IMG/VR virus record: IMGVR_UViG_3300044858_004326
Span: 1 to 21,896 of that record
DNA from: a virus
DNA length: 21,896 nt
Reading direction: 5' to 3' (one strand)
Of this stretch, positions 11,581 through 17,771 are shown one piece after another. The notes under the pieces were generated by a model. It did no database searches. It had not been told where the DNA came from and saw nothing but the letters and a program-made list of their open reading frames with translations. Numbering within the stretch: the stretch's first letter is position 1; each line of letters begins with the position of its first letter. The position numbers and the translations under genes are program-made.

Positions 11581-11928
11581 ATGAAAAATCACTCAAAGTA
11601 TGAGATTGAATGGGTTGGGTTCCCTAAAACCCACCGAAAAGTTCGTGGTGTTTATATGATTGGCCCCTCTATTTATCTTGGGGCGAGCTCCCACATTCGC
11701 TGTAGAGTGTTGCAGCATATTCATAATTCATGCAGAAGGCAGCATATAAACTCAAGTGTGCAAGAATATATTTTGATTCAAATTGAAAAAACCCTCCCCG
11801 TATTAGTTACCTTACTTAGTACAGACCCTTTTATGGAATTTGAGATGAGGAAAAGTATTGGCTTGCCTATAAATCCTCGTGAAAGGTACTACCATGAAAA
11901 TTTTTCTCGATTTAAAACTCTTTCCTAA
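11581..11928 (+). CDS. Free-standing GIY-YIG endonuclease, 115 aa
   Basis: The start at 11581 follows the T-run of the structured RNA. The N-terminal half has the GIY-YIG core: GVY (23-25), then IYLG (31-34), the conserved Arg in SSHIRCRVLQH (R42) and H46. A catalytic-type Glu occurs in FMEFEMRKSIGLP (E86 or E88). It therefore is a single-domain nuclease without an obvious DNA-recognition domain, as in many phage mobile homing-type endonucleases that spread into neighbouring loci. It interrupts the path from the unknown/metallopeptidase genes to the replication genes and ends 5 bp before the next start. DNA nicking or cleavage is the family activity; the target is unknown. Confidence 0.8.
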   Translation: MKNHSKYEIEWVGFPKTHRKVRGVYMIGPSIYLGASSHIRCRVLQHIHNSCRRQHINSSVQEYILIQIEKTLPVLVTLLSTDPFMEFEMRKSIGLPINPRERYYHENFSRFKTLS

Positions 11929-11933
11929 TAATT

Positions 11934-12650
11934 ATGGCACTGAAAATAATCCAAAGGTTTTTTGGGGCAGCTCCAAACGAACTTTTAAACAACCCTCAAA
12001 TTTCCCTTAAAGCAAAGGGGCTGTATTCTTATTTAAACAGCAAGCCAGAGAACTGGGACTTTAGTGTTGAAAGCATAGCAAACCAAGTGAAAGAAGGGAT
12101 AGACTCAGTGCGAGCCGCTGTGCATGAACTTGAAAAGTTTGGGTATTTAATAAGAGAAAAGCACCAAAACGAAAAAGGATTTTGGGAGGTCGATTACCTT
12201 CTTTTTGTAAGTCCTATGGAGTCGGAATCCTACCTCGGAAAATCCAACGAAGGAGAACACCCCAAACAATATAAGAAAGAAGATACAAAGAAAGAATATA
12301 CAAAGAAAGAAGAAATCCCCCCTTTATCCCCCCAAGGGGAAACAGAAGGGGTGGATTTCAGAGGTTTGAAAGACGCTGTTCAATTATGGTTGAAGTATAA
12401 AGCAGAAAAGAAGCAGAAGTACAAATCCAATTCTTCTGTACAAGCCATGATAAACAAACTTCATACTCTCTCAAACGGAAGCGCAGAACTTGCTATTGAA
12501 ATCATAGAAGAAGCTATGTCTAACAATTATCAAGGATTCTTCGCCCTAAAAAACAAAAATAGGGACGGACACCATAATGTTCCGCCGGCGGCCCCGTCCC
12601 GCAAACTTCACGAATCATTTAATTTTAAAATTACAAACAATGAAATTTGA
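11934..12650 (+). CDS. Winged-helix replication protein, putative helicase loader, 238 aa
   Basis: Residues 1-95 form a helix-turn-helix of the type seen in phage replication initiators: LSLKAKGLY-like QISLKAKGLYSYLNSKPENW, then SVESIANQVKEGIDSVRAAV and KFGYLIRE. A lysine/glutamate linker (residues about 108-125, KKEDTKKEYTKKEE) leads to a C-terminal helical domain ending EIIEEAMSNNYQGFFALKN, matching the C-terminal YxGF(F/W) motif of DnaD/DnaT-type primosomal proteins. With DnaB directly downstream and overlapping by 11 bp, a role in loading the helicase is likely. The last coding part contains a strong stem-loop (12562-12600). Confidence 0.8.
   Translation: MALKIIQRFFGAAPNELLNNPQISLKAKGLYSYLNSKPENWDFSVESIANQVKEGIDSVRAAVHELEKFGYLIREKHQNEKGFWEVDYLLFVSPMESESYLGKSNEGEHPKQYKKEDTKKEYTKKEEIPPLSPQGETEGVDFRGLKDAVQLWLKYKAEKKQKYKSNSSVQAMINKLHTLSNGSAELAIEIIEEAMSNNYQGFFALKNKNRDGHHNVPPAAPSRKLHESFNFKITNNEI
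12562..12600 (+). repeat. GC-rich stem-loop inside the 3' end of the loader gene
   Basis: GGGACGG (12562-12568) pairs with CCGTCCC (12594-12600), and the 25-nt loop contains the perfect palindrome CCGCCGGCGG (12582-12591). It encodes only DGHHNVPPAAPSR, a likely disordered linker, so the DNA or RNA structure is not forced by protein constraints. It lies 40 nt before the dnaB start. Confidence 0.6.
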
Positions 12651-14004
12651 AAATGAAGACTTGGAAAAGCAGGTGCTTTCCGCAATGATGCTTTCTGACG
12701 AGGAAAGACTAACAGCCTTCTCTGCCCTTCCCACCTTGGAAATTTTCCAAATAGCCAAAAACAGAATTATTGCCGAAGGCATACAAGCCTTGCAGGAGGC
12801 CGGAGAATCTGTTAGTTTGGAAACCGTAGCCGACACCTTGAAGAAATCAGGACTGATGAAGGAGGCGGGCGGTGTAGCCCATCTCGCTAATGTTTTCTCA
12901 AGCCTTAAAAAGCCGGGCTATGTAGAAGTTCACTGCCGCATTCTGATTGAGCACTACCTTCGGACTAAAGCCCACCTCATAGCCACAGACCTTCTTGCTA
13001 AAACAAATAGCGACACGGGAGACATCTTCGACATCCTAAACAAAATCCAAGTGAGCACTGATGCGCTCCTTGCCCAAACAATAAGCAAATCTGACGATAA
13101 CTTTCATGAGCAACTTGAAGAATCCGCAGCAATGTGGATGAATAAGGCTTCTGGGGAGATAGCAGGATATAGAACGGGCGTGGAAAGCCTTGATAGGCTA
13201 TGTGGCGGCCTTACGAATTCAGAACTCACCATTGTGGGAGCAAGGCCTGGACAGGGCAAGACGGCACTTGTCGTGAGCTTGATGCGTAATCTTGCCAAGC
13301 AAGGGATAGGGTGTGGCCTATTCAGTTTGGAAATGTCCAAGCACGAAGTGGTGCAAAGGCTCGCAAGTCAGGAGTCGGGAATATTTGCCTATAAAATGAA
13401 GCAGGGAGAAATGTCTAATTACGACAAATCAAACCTAATGGATGCCGTTCATAGGATGAAAAGCTGGAACATAAAAATCAGCGATGAGGGGTATTTAAAC
13501 ATGAATAAGATACGGGCTAAGGCTACAATGTGGAAAAACAAGTTTAACATCAAAGTGATTTTCGTGGACTACATTGGCCTCATCAACAGCAATAACCCAA
13601 AGGAAACAAACAGGGTGAATGTAGTGGGCGAAATCAGTAGGGGCTTGAAACTGCTTGCAAGAGAACTTGACGTTCCTGTTGTTGCCCTAAGTCAGCTTTC
13701 CCGAAAGGTGGAAGAGCGAAATGACAAGATGCCGATAATGTCTGACCTTCGGGAGTCGGGGTCTGTCGAGCAAGATGCTGACGTGATATGGATGATGTTT
13801 CGTCCTGAAACGTATGATGAGAATGGGACATTCAAGATGGGCACGGTGGAAATCCCCAACAAGGGACTTTGCATCATTGACCAAGTGAAGATGCGTTCGG
13901 GCTCTACAGGAATCGTTCCTTTGCAATTCGATGGCCCCTTAATGCGAATCAAGGAATATACGCAGCAAGAAGACAAGCATTCGCATGATGGCCATCCATT
14001 CTAA
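12640..14004 (+). CDS. dnaB: Replicative DNA helicase DnaB, 454 aa
   Basis: The start at 12640 (MKFENEDLEKQVLSAMML) is preferred over an in-frame ATG at 12577 because DnaB proteins begin with this motif and the leader AATTACAAACA precedes it. Residues 1-105 are the DnaB N-terminal helical domain. From about 175 comes the RecA-like motor: GYRTGVESLDRLCGGL, Walker A GARPGQGKT (200-208), Walker B IFVDY (D310), the LSQLSRKVEER motif and SDLRESGSVEQDADV. Length and order are normal for the family. It unwinds DNA at the phage fork as a hexamer. The gene overlaps both the loader gene and the following gene, so the module is translated as a unit. Confidence 0.96.
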   Translation: MKFENEDLEKQVLSAMMLSDEERLTAFSALPTLEIFQIAKNRIIAEGIQALQEAGESVSLETVADTLKKSGLMKEAGGVAHLANVFSSLKKPGYVEVHCRILIEHYLRTKAHLIATDLLAKTNSDTGDIFDILNKIQVSTDALLAQTISKSDDNFHEQLEESAAMWMNKASGEIAGYRTGVESLDRLCGGLTNSELTIVGARPGQGKTALVVSLMRNLAKQGIGCGLFSLEMSKHEVVQRLASQESGIFAYKMKQGEMSNYDKSNLMDAVHRMKSWNIKISDEGYLNMNKIRAKATMWKNKFNIKVIFVDYIGLINSNNPKETNRVNVVGEISRGLKLLARELDVPVVALSQLSRKVEERNDKMPIMSDLRESGSVEQDADVIWMMFRPETYDENGTFKMGTVEIPNKGLCIIDQVKMRSGSTGIVPLQFDGPLMRIKEYTQQEDKHSHDGHPF

Positions 14005-14440
14005 CGCCTCCGCTCAACGCAAATGGGACATAGTGGAAACCTTCTGCTATGCCTACATCTGCCAACCGCCCCAGGAGTATTGGGGAGACGAGCAGTTTAT
14101 GGCAGAACGTGATTTTCTCCTGAACGCCATAGGAAATAACGTCCACGTTACGAACTGGAAGCAAGTATTGAAGGAATATTCCGAAATGAGGCCCGTAACA
14201 TTGAGCATAAAACACGCAAAGGAATTTTATGAAGCGGAAGTCCAAAATGAAGAAACGGAGGCTTACAGAGCGATTAAAAGCTATTTTGTAAGAACGGACA
14301 GACAGAGGGAGATTATACGTAATACTCCGGGCTGTAGCATTTCTTACATAACGCTCTATTTGAGAGAAGGAGAGCAATACAGAAACCCCACGGAGTCGTG
14401 GGCAATTGAAACGAAGAAAACTAAAACAAAAGCAAAATGA
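13985..14440 (+). CDS. Hypothetical protein, 151 aa
   Basis: It begins within the last 20 bp of dnaB (ATGATG at 13985; the second ATG at 13988 is equally good) and ends in an ATGA overlap with the NinB-like gene. It contains a Trp/Cys/Tyr-rich N-terminal half (KWDIVETFCYAYICQPPQEY), a charged helix (IKHAKEFYEAEVQNEETEAY) and a basic C-terminus (IETKKTKTKAK). No motif is recognised. The location between helicase and recombination genes suggests a replication accessory protein. Confidence 0.82.
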   Translation: MMAIHSNASAQRKWDIVETFCYAYICQPPQEYWGDEQFMAERDFLLNAIGNNVHVTNWKQVLKEYSEMRPVTLSIKHAKEFYEAEVQNEETEAYRAIKSYFVRTDRQREIIRNTPGCSISYITLYLREGEQYRNPTESWAIETKKTKTKAK

Positions 14441-14829
14441 TAGACTTACTAATCAATTTCGACAAAGAGGAGGACAAGAAGAAGTTGTTCTCGATTATGA
14501 GGGTGCTCAAGGGCGAACACGCTGTAGCCATTAAAAAGAAACGAGCGCAGCGTTCCACACAACAATCAAAATACTACTGGGGAGTTGTAATCACTTATTT
14601 GTCAGAAGATTTGGGATATACGAAGGAGGAGGTGCATCAGCTCATGGGCAGGATGTTTCTCAAATACGTTAAAAGCGTATCTGACGGAAGGGAGGAAGTA
14701 TTTGTTCGCTCCACCACCTCTCTCGATTCGGCAGAGATGACCATTTATATCGAATCAATTCGCACCTTTGCATTATCCGACCTCGGAATTTACATCCCAG
14801 ACCCCTCGGAGATTATATATGAAAAGTAA
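14437..14829 (+). CDS. NinB-like recombination protein, 130 aa
   Basis: It starts with an ATGA overlap at 14437. The core KKKRAQRSTQQSKYYWGVVITY resembles the RSxxQNxYYWG(V/M) signature of NinB-type (lambda Orf) proteins found in phage recombination modules, and the C-terminus has the helix-strand ending IRTFALSDLGIYIPDPSE usual in Bacteroidota versions (both from memory). Lambda Orf helps load recombinase onto SSB-coated single strands. Next to it lies an HNH protein, echoing the ninB-ninG neighbourhood of lambdoid phages. It overlaps the next gene by 11 bp. Confidence 0.62.
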   Translation: MIDLLINFDKEEDKKKLFSIMRVLKGEHAVAIKKKRAQRSTQQSKYYWGVVITYLSEDLGYTKEEVHQLMGRMFLKYVKSVSDGREEVFVRSTTSLDSAEMTIYIESIRTFALSDLGIYIPDPSEIIYEK

Positions 14830-15232
14830 AAGCAAGCCAAGAAAGACCGTAACGCCTCGTGTTGAACGGACGAGAAACGGCGGGAGCGAAACTCATTCGC
14901 AGCATATGGGAAAGATACGCTCTGCTCTGCGAAACATTTCCCGTTGGTGGAAACCCTTTGCCATAGCCTTAAAGGCCGCCTCTCACACTTCCTATGTTGG
15001 CAAGGCGAAACGTGTGATGTACCTGTGTGCCTCCTGCAACAAACTACACGGAAGGAAGAACGTAGAAGTAAACCACATGATTCCACTTGGAAGCCTAAAG
15101 TCTTATGCGGACCTCCCAGGCTTCTGCGAAAGGCTTTTCGTGGAGGACATTAGCCATCTTGAAGTGCTGTGTAAGGAATGCCACAAGGAGGAAACGGCAC
15201 GGCAACGGGAGGAGCGGAAGGCTGTGGAGTAA
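14819..15232 (+). CDS. HNH-type nuclease, 137 aa
   Basis: The start at 14819 (MKSKSKPRKTVTPRVERT) is inside the end of the NinB-like gene; a longer frame from 14768 is less likely. The first 60 residues are basic. A zinc-supported HNH domain follows: LCASCNKLHGRK (CxxC), EVNHMIPLGSL (the H of the first strand), and LEVLCKECHKEET (CxxCH). This order C-x2-C...NH...P...LC-x2-CH is typical of HNH endonucleases. Given the neighbouring NinB-like gene, a recombination or branch-processing role like NinG is possible; a homing-type nuclease is the alternative. Confidence 0.8.
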   Translation: MKSKSKPRKTVTPRVERTRNGGSETHSQHMGKIRSALRNISRWWKPFAIALKAASHTSYVGKAKRVMYLCASCNKLHGRKNVEVNHMIPLGSLKSYADLPGFCERLFVEDISHLEVLCKECHKEETARQREERKAVE

Positions 15233-15239
15233 AAATATT

Positions 15240-15270
15240 TTGAAATTATTTCACAATGGGTTTATATTTG
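15240..15270 (+). promoter_or_regulatory. Promoter upstream of the 80-aa gene
   Basis: TTG (15240-15242), 20 bp, TATATTTG (15263-15270). The ATG follows at 15318 after a 47-nt leader ending GAATAGATACGAAT, so unlike other units here this one has a real 5' leader. Confidence 0.65.
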
Positions 15271-15317
15271 CCCCGTGACGAGCAAGCTGTGACAAATTGG
15301 AACGAATAGATACGAAT

Positions 15318-15560
15318 ATGGAACGAATAACAGTGGTACAATGGATGCTTGACAAAATCATTGAGCATAATGGCATCCTCCCGATGAATGACATTAGAAC
15401 GGCAATAGGAATGCACAATGAGCAATTATCTGCTGCCTACACAGAAGGATTTAAACGGTGCAAATACATTAGGGAGTTAAGCACCGGAGTGATTCCCGAT
15501 GCTTCCGAGCCAACTCCAGATGACTTTGACACTTATTATACCAAAACCTATGGAGAATAA
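15318..15560 (+). CDS. Hypothetical protein, 80 aa
   Basis: The start is set at 15318 (MERITVVQWMLDKIIEHNGI) rather than 15297 because the upstream ATG-containing segment repeats the same GAACGAATA sequence and the second ATG has the A-rich context. The helical N-terminal half is followed by an acidic Pro/Asp-rich C-terminus (PDASEPTPDDFDTYYTKTYG). Its ending resembles that of the next protein (TKTYGE versus EATYGS), and the two may be related. Function is unknown. Confidence 0.75.
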   Translation: MERITVVQWMLDKIIEHNGILPMNDIRTAIGMHNEQLSAAYTEGFKRCKYIRELSTGVIPDASEPTPDDFDTYYTKTYGE

Positions 15561-15771
15561 AAAGCAGACGGCAGTGGAATGGTTGAAAGAGCAACTCACT
15601 CCTTCAATATCATTACAACAAAAGTACATAGATGAGATTTTTGACAAAGCCAAAGCAATGGAGAAGGAGCAAATCATTGATGCTCACGATGCCGCTTACA
15701 TTGCCATGAACCTTGCCTTCCGGGGCTTTGACAGGAGCTTAGAGTATTATGAGGCCACTTATGGGAGCTGA
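15550..15771 (+). CDS. Hypothetical protein, 73 aa
   Basis: It starts at 15550 (MENKKQTAVEWLKEQL), overlapping the previous gene by 11 bp. TAVEWLKEQL...QKYIDEIFDKAKAMEKEQI is a pattern I recall in many small Bacteroidota phage and mobile-element proteins of unknown function. It is helical, with an acidic-aromatic C-terminus (FDRSLEYYEATYG). It is the last native gene before the methyltransferase cassette, whose flank begins right after the TGA. Confidence 0.8.
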   Translation: MENKKQTAVEWLKEQLTPSISLQQKYIDEIFDKAKAMEKEQIIDAHDAAYIAMNLAFRGFDRSLEYYEATYGS

Positions 15772-15883
15772 TGTACCAAATGGTATAATACCGAATGGTA
15801 TCAATTGCTGATAACGGTTCACGGCTTTGCGAAGCGGTGGATTTTGAAAAACAAATGTTCAATTAATCACAAAAGTTCAATAG

Positions 15884-16669
15884 ATGCAACCAAGTTCAAT
15901 ATTAGTACAAATGCCACCGTTTTGCAAAACCGATGTTGGCAGAAGTGCTTTGTTTCACGCTGATTTTTTCGATGTGTTCCCGTACATTAAAGACAAAAGC
16001 GTAGATGTTATTTTCGCTGATTTACCTTACAATACAACTAAATGCAAATGGGATACTCCAATAGATTTAGTCAAATTATGGGATAACTATAAGCGAATAA
16101 TCAAAGATAGAGGTGTAATAATTCTTTTTGCACAAACTCCTTTTGATAAAGTTTTAGGGGCTTCAAATATTAAGTGGCTTAAATACGAATGGATTTGGGA
16201 AAAGACTTCAGCAACAGGTCATTTAAATGCAAAGAAAATGCCAATGAAAGCACACGAAAATATTTTAGTGTTCTATAAAAAAACTCCTAAATTCTATCCA
16301 CAAAAAACTGATGGGCATATTAGAAAAGTAAGTAAAGCAGAACACAAAGTAAATTGTATTGAAAGTGATGTTTATAATAAAGGTCAAAAATTAACTTCTT
16401 ATGATAGTACAGAAAGGTATCAAAGAAGTGTATTAAAATACCCAAGTGATAAGCAAAAGAAAAACGGTTTGAAAATGCACCCAACACAAAAACCTTTTGC
16501 TTTGGTTGAGGAGATTTTAAAATCTTATGCTACTTCAGAAAGCATTGTATTGGATAATTGTATGGGTTCAAATACAACTGGAGCAGTTTGTCAAAAGTTA
16601 AACATTCCATACTTAGGAATAGAAAAAGAAAATGAATGGTATGATGTTTCGGTTCGTAGGGTCTCGTAG
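15884..16669 (+). CDS. DNA methyltransferase (N6-adenine/N4-cytosine type), 261 aa
   Basis: Catalytic motif IV reads ADLPYN (D46-L-P-Y49), a variant of (D/N)PPY. The SAM-binding motif comes after it: HPTQKPFALVEEIL, then VLDNCMGSNTTGAV (D224), where the usual FxG-type loop DPFMGSGTT is modified to DNCMGSNTT. The order motif IV before motif I is that of class beta amino-methyltransferases. The length is normal. The first 18 residues are encoded by palindromic cassette flank, with the conserved part starting at SALFHADFFDVF. No restriction gene is adjacent, so it is probably an orphan methylase protecting phage DNA or altering regulation. The A+T-rich composition sets it apart from its neighbours. 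Activity depends on whether the LPY and GSN variants are tolerated. Confidence 0.88.
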   Translation: MQPSSILVQMPPFCKTDVGRSALFHADFFDVFPYIKDKSVDVIFADLPYNTTKCKWDTPIDLVKLWDNYKRIIKDRGVIILFAQTPFDKVLGASNIKWLKYEWIWEKTSATGHLNAKKMPMKAHENILVFYKKTPKFYPQKTDGHIRKVSKAEHKVNCIESDVYNKGQKLTSYDSTERYQRSVLKYPSDKQKKNGLKMHPTQKPFALVEEILKSYATSESIVLDNCMGSNTTGAVCQKLNIPYLGIEKENEWYDVSVRRVS

Positions 16670-16726
16670 CATTTCTGCCAACTACACTATTGCCGCAATA
16701 TTGCGTGATATATGGCGCACAGAACA

Positions 16727-16750
16727 ACGGCAAAACAGAACAATTGCCGT
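16727..16750 (+). terminator. Hairpin at the right end of the methyltransferase cassette
   Basis: ACGGCAA (16727-16733) pairs perfectly with TTGCCGT (16744-16750) around a 10-nt loop; ACAGAACAA is directly repeated at 16719 and 16735. There is no T-run after it, so it may be part of the cassette end rather than a terminator. Confidence 0.35.
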
Positions 16751-16761
16751 AGAATTAATAT

Positions 16762-16832
16762 AGTCAGATAGCTTAATGGCTAAAGCCCCAAGATGACTTG
16801 GAAGATTGTAGGTTCAATTCCTTCTCTGACTA
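16762..16832 (+). tRNA. tRNA-like gene with short anticodon loop
   Basis: The acceptor AGTCAGA/TCTGACT is a perfect 7 bp, the D-arm is GCTT/AAGC with GG in an 8-nt loop, and the T-arm is GTAGG-TTCAATT-CCTTC with one mismatch, giving 71 nt in all. The anticodon stem CCAA/TTGG encloses only 6 nt (GATGAC), so the canonical 7-nt loop cannot be drawn and the anticodon is uncertain (GAC if T16794 is position 33). No CCA is encoded. It may be a decayed tRNA, or one with an unusual loop. Confidence 0.6.
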
Positions 16833-16850
16833 CAAAATAGGTGATTAATT

Positions 16851-16870
16851 ATAGGGTTCGAATCCCGCAT
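16851..16870 (+). pseudogene. Orphan tRNA T-arm fragment
   Basis: GGG-TTCGAAT-CCC (16854-16866) is a classical T-loop with stem, but no D-arm, anticodon arm or matching acceptor lies upstream within tRNA distance. It looks like the remnant of a third tRNA gene lying between two intact acceptor-stem pairs. Confidence 0.5.
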
Positions 16871-16932
16871 CTCTTTTTGGGGGTGTGTAAATTAATTTAA
16901 ATGTGACCGTTGGAAAACAGCCTATTTAACAT

Positions 16933-17041
16933 AGTCAGGTGGCGGAATGGTAGACGCAACCACAGAGCGTGATGGGAGTTAAGCTGAATGTAAGACCCAT
17001 CGTTGGTTCAGCAATTACAGGTTCGAATCCTGTCCTGACTA
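16933..17041 (+). tRNA. Leu-type tRNA-like gene with enlarged core
   Basis: The acceptor AGTCAGG/CCTGACT, the D-arm GCG-GAATGGTAGA-CGC (the form usual in tRNA-Leu) and the T-arm ACAGG-TTCGAAT-CCTGT are all perfect. Between D- and T-arms there are 59 nt, about 20 more than expected even for a long-variable-arm tRNA. They contain a 6-bp stem GATGGG/CCCATC with a 19-nt loop (which includes TTAAG) and a small hairpin GTTG/CAGC. No standard anticodon arm can be drawn. It could be a tRNA with an insertion, or a tRNA mimic. Confidence 0.55.
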
Positions 17042-17052
17042 CTAACACACCT

Positions 17053-17098
17053 CGTTGCTATCAACGATGTGTCGCAAAAGTTGGCTATAATTGCGACA
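17053..17098 (+). promoter_or_regulatory. Two hairpins and a weak promoter after the tRNA cluster
   Basis: CGTTG/CAACG (17053-17066) is followed by TGTCGCAA/TTGCGACA (17070-17098, 8 bp, 13-nt loop). Inside the second lies TATAATTG (17086-17093), one base from TAnnTTTG. The element could end or process the tRNA transcript and start that of the cysteine-rich gene. Confidence 0.4.
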
Positions 17099-17124
17099 AG
17101 ACACTCTCGAATTGTATGGCTAAA

Positions 17125-17331
17125 ATGACAAAATGTTATGGCGGTGACTGCCCCTTAAAGCCCACTTGCCATCGCTACACAAAATCCCAAAGCACAGACT
17201 TTCAACCTTATTTTGGATGGCCTCCATTTACTTTTGTTGATGGAGAAGTGTTTTGTGAAATGTATTGGGGGGATGAGCAGCAAAAGCTGAAAGACCTCCT
17301 CATGTCCATTAACATCGAAAAGGAAAAATAA
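17125..17331 (+). CDS. Small cysteine-motif protein, 68 aa
   Basis: The frame continues upstream into the tRNA, so a start at 17125 (MTKCYGGDCPLKPTCHRYTK), or 17116 for three extra residues, is required; A-rich sequence precedes 17125. C4, C9 and C14 follow the C-x4-C-x4-C pattern, and a fourth Cys occurs in GEVFCEMYWG. Metal binding is plausible. The same spacing is present in the 69-aa protein at 7097. The pattern DCPLKxxCxRY is one I associate with short Bacteroidota phage and mobile-element proteins of unknown function. Confidence 0.75.
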   Translation: MTKCYGGDCPLKPTCHRYTKSQSTDFQPYFGWPPFTFVDGEVFCEMYWGDEQQKLKDLLMSINIEKEK

Positions 17332-17341
17332 GCCTTTTGTT

Positions 17342-17370
17342 TTGTTTGTGAAAATAAGAGCGTACATTTG
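17342..17370 (+). promoter_or_regulatory. Promoter of the MazG/GroES/terminase operon
   Basis: TACATTTG (17363-17370) is preceded by several TTTTG/TTTG words (17337-17348), one of them (17342-17344) 18 bp upstream. The ATG is 8 nt after the -7 box, so the leader is very short. The genes from here to the window end are contiguous, so this is the likely promoter for the whole run. Confidence 0.6.
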
Positions 17371-17378
17371 CGCTCTGT

Positions 17379-17771
17379 ATGGAAAAGCAAATAAAACACG
17401 TAGAAGAATTTTATAGGGCTTACAACATCCCCATTCCAGAGGGAATGCGTTTCCTCCACAAGGAGAGAGCCCTGCTCCGTCACAAGCTCATTCAAGAAGA
17501 AGTGGGTGAGCTTCTTGATGCCTCCATGTCCTCGCAAGGAACGCTTGTGGATGTAGCAGATGCAATCGCAGATTGTTTTTACATCCTCATAGGAACGGCA
17601 TTAGAATATGGCATTGCCGACAAACTCCCCGCCCTGTTTGACGAAGTTCATGCCAGCAACATGAGCAAACTTGGAGAGGACGGAAAGCCCATTTACAGGG
17701 AGGACGGAAAGGTGATGAAAGGACCGAATTACAAAAAACCAAATTTAAAATCTATAGTATATGGCGAGTAA
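17379..17771 (+). CDS. MazG-like nucleoside triphosphate pyrophosphohydrolase, 130 aa
   Basis: LIQEEVGELLDA (E40, E41, E44) and DVADAIADCFYILIGTALEY (D61, D65) are the metal-binding helices of the all-alpha NTP-PPase (MazG/HisE-like) superfamily. The C-terminal NMSKLGEDGKPIYREDGKV followed by MKGPNYKKPNL is the ending of the phage subgroup. The enzyme hydrolyses (d)NTPs to (d)NMP and pyrophosphate; in phages it is thought to clean nucleotide pools or affect nucleotide signalling. It is the first gene of the last operon and overlaps the co-chaperonin gene by 11 bp. Confidence 0.9.
   Translation: MEKQIKHVEEFYRAYNIPIPEGMRFLHKERALLRHKLIQEEVGELLDASMSSQGTLVDVADAIADCFYILIGTALEYGIADKLPALFDEVHASNMSKLGEDGKPIYREDGKVMKGPNYKKPNLKSIVYGE

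Larger units (their letters stand above)
15772..16750 (+). mobile_element. Putative mobile gene cassette carrying a DNA methyltransferase
   Basis: This segment is visibly more A+T-rich than the genes around it. Its left flank has hairpins TACCA-AA-TGGTA (15774-15785) and ATACC-GAAT-GGTAT (15788-15801), and a 19-bp imperfect inverted repeat (15822-15840 with 15914-15932, 16 of 19). The methyltransferase is bracketed by GTTGGCAGAAGTGC (15935-15948) and its inverted copy GCATTTCTGCCAAC (16669-16682, 13 of 14). The right flank has the palindrome CGCAATATTGCG (16694-16705) and a 7-bp stem (16727-16750). No transposase is present, so it would have to be moved in trans, in the manner of a cassette or a non-autonomous element. 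The ends are estimated. Confidence 0.6.

Noticed and set aside
16933-17041. Suppressor tRNA with stop-codon reassignment
   Set aside because: No anticodon arm carrying CTA or TTA can be drawn, and genes in the window end with TAA, TGA and TAG in ordinary fashion.
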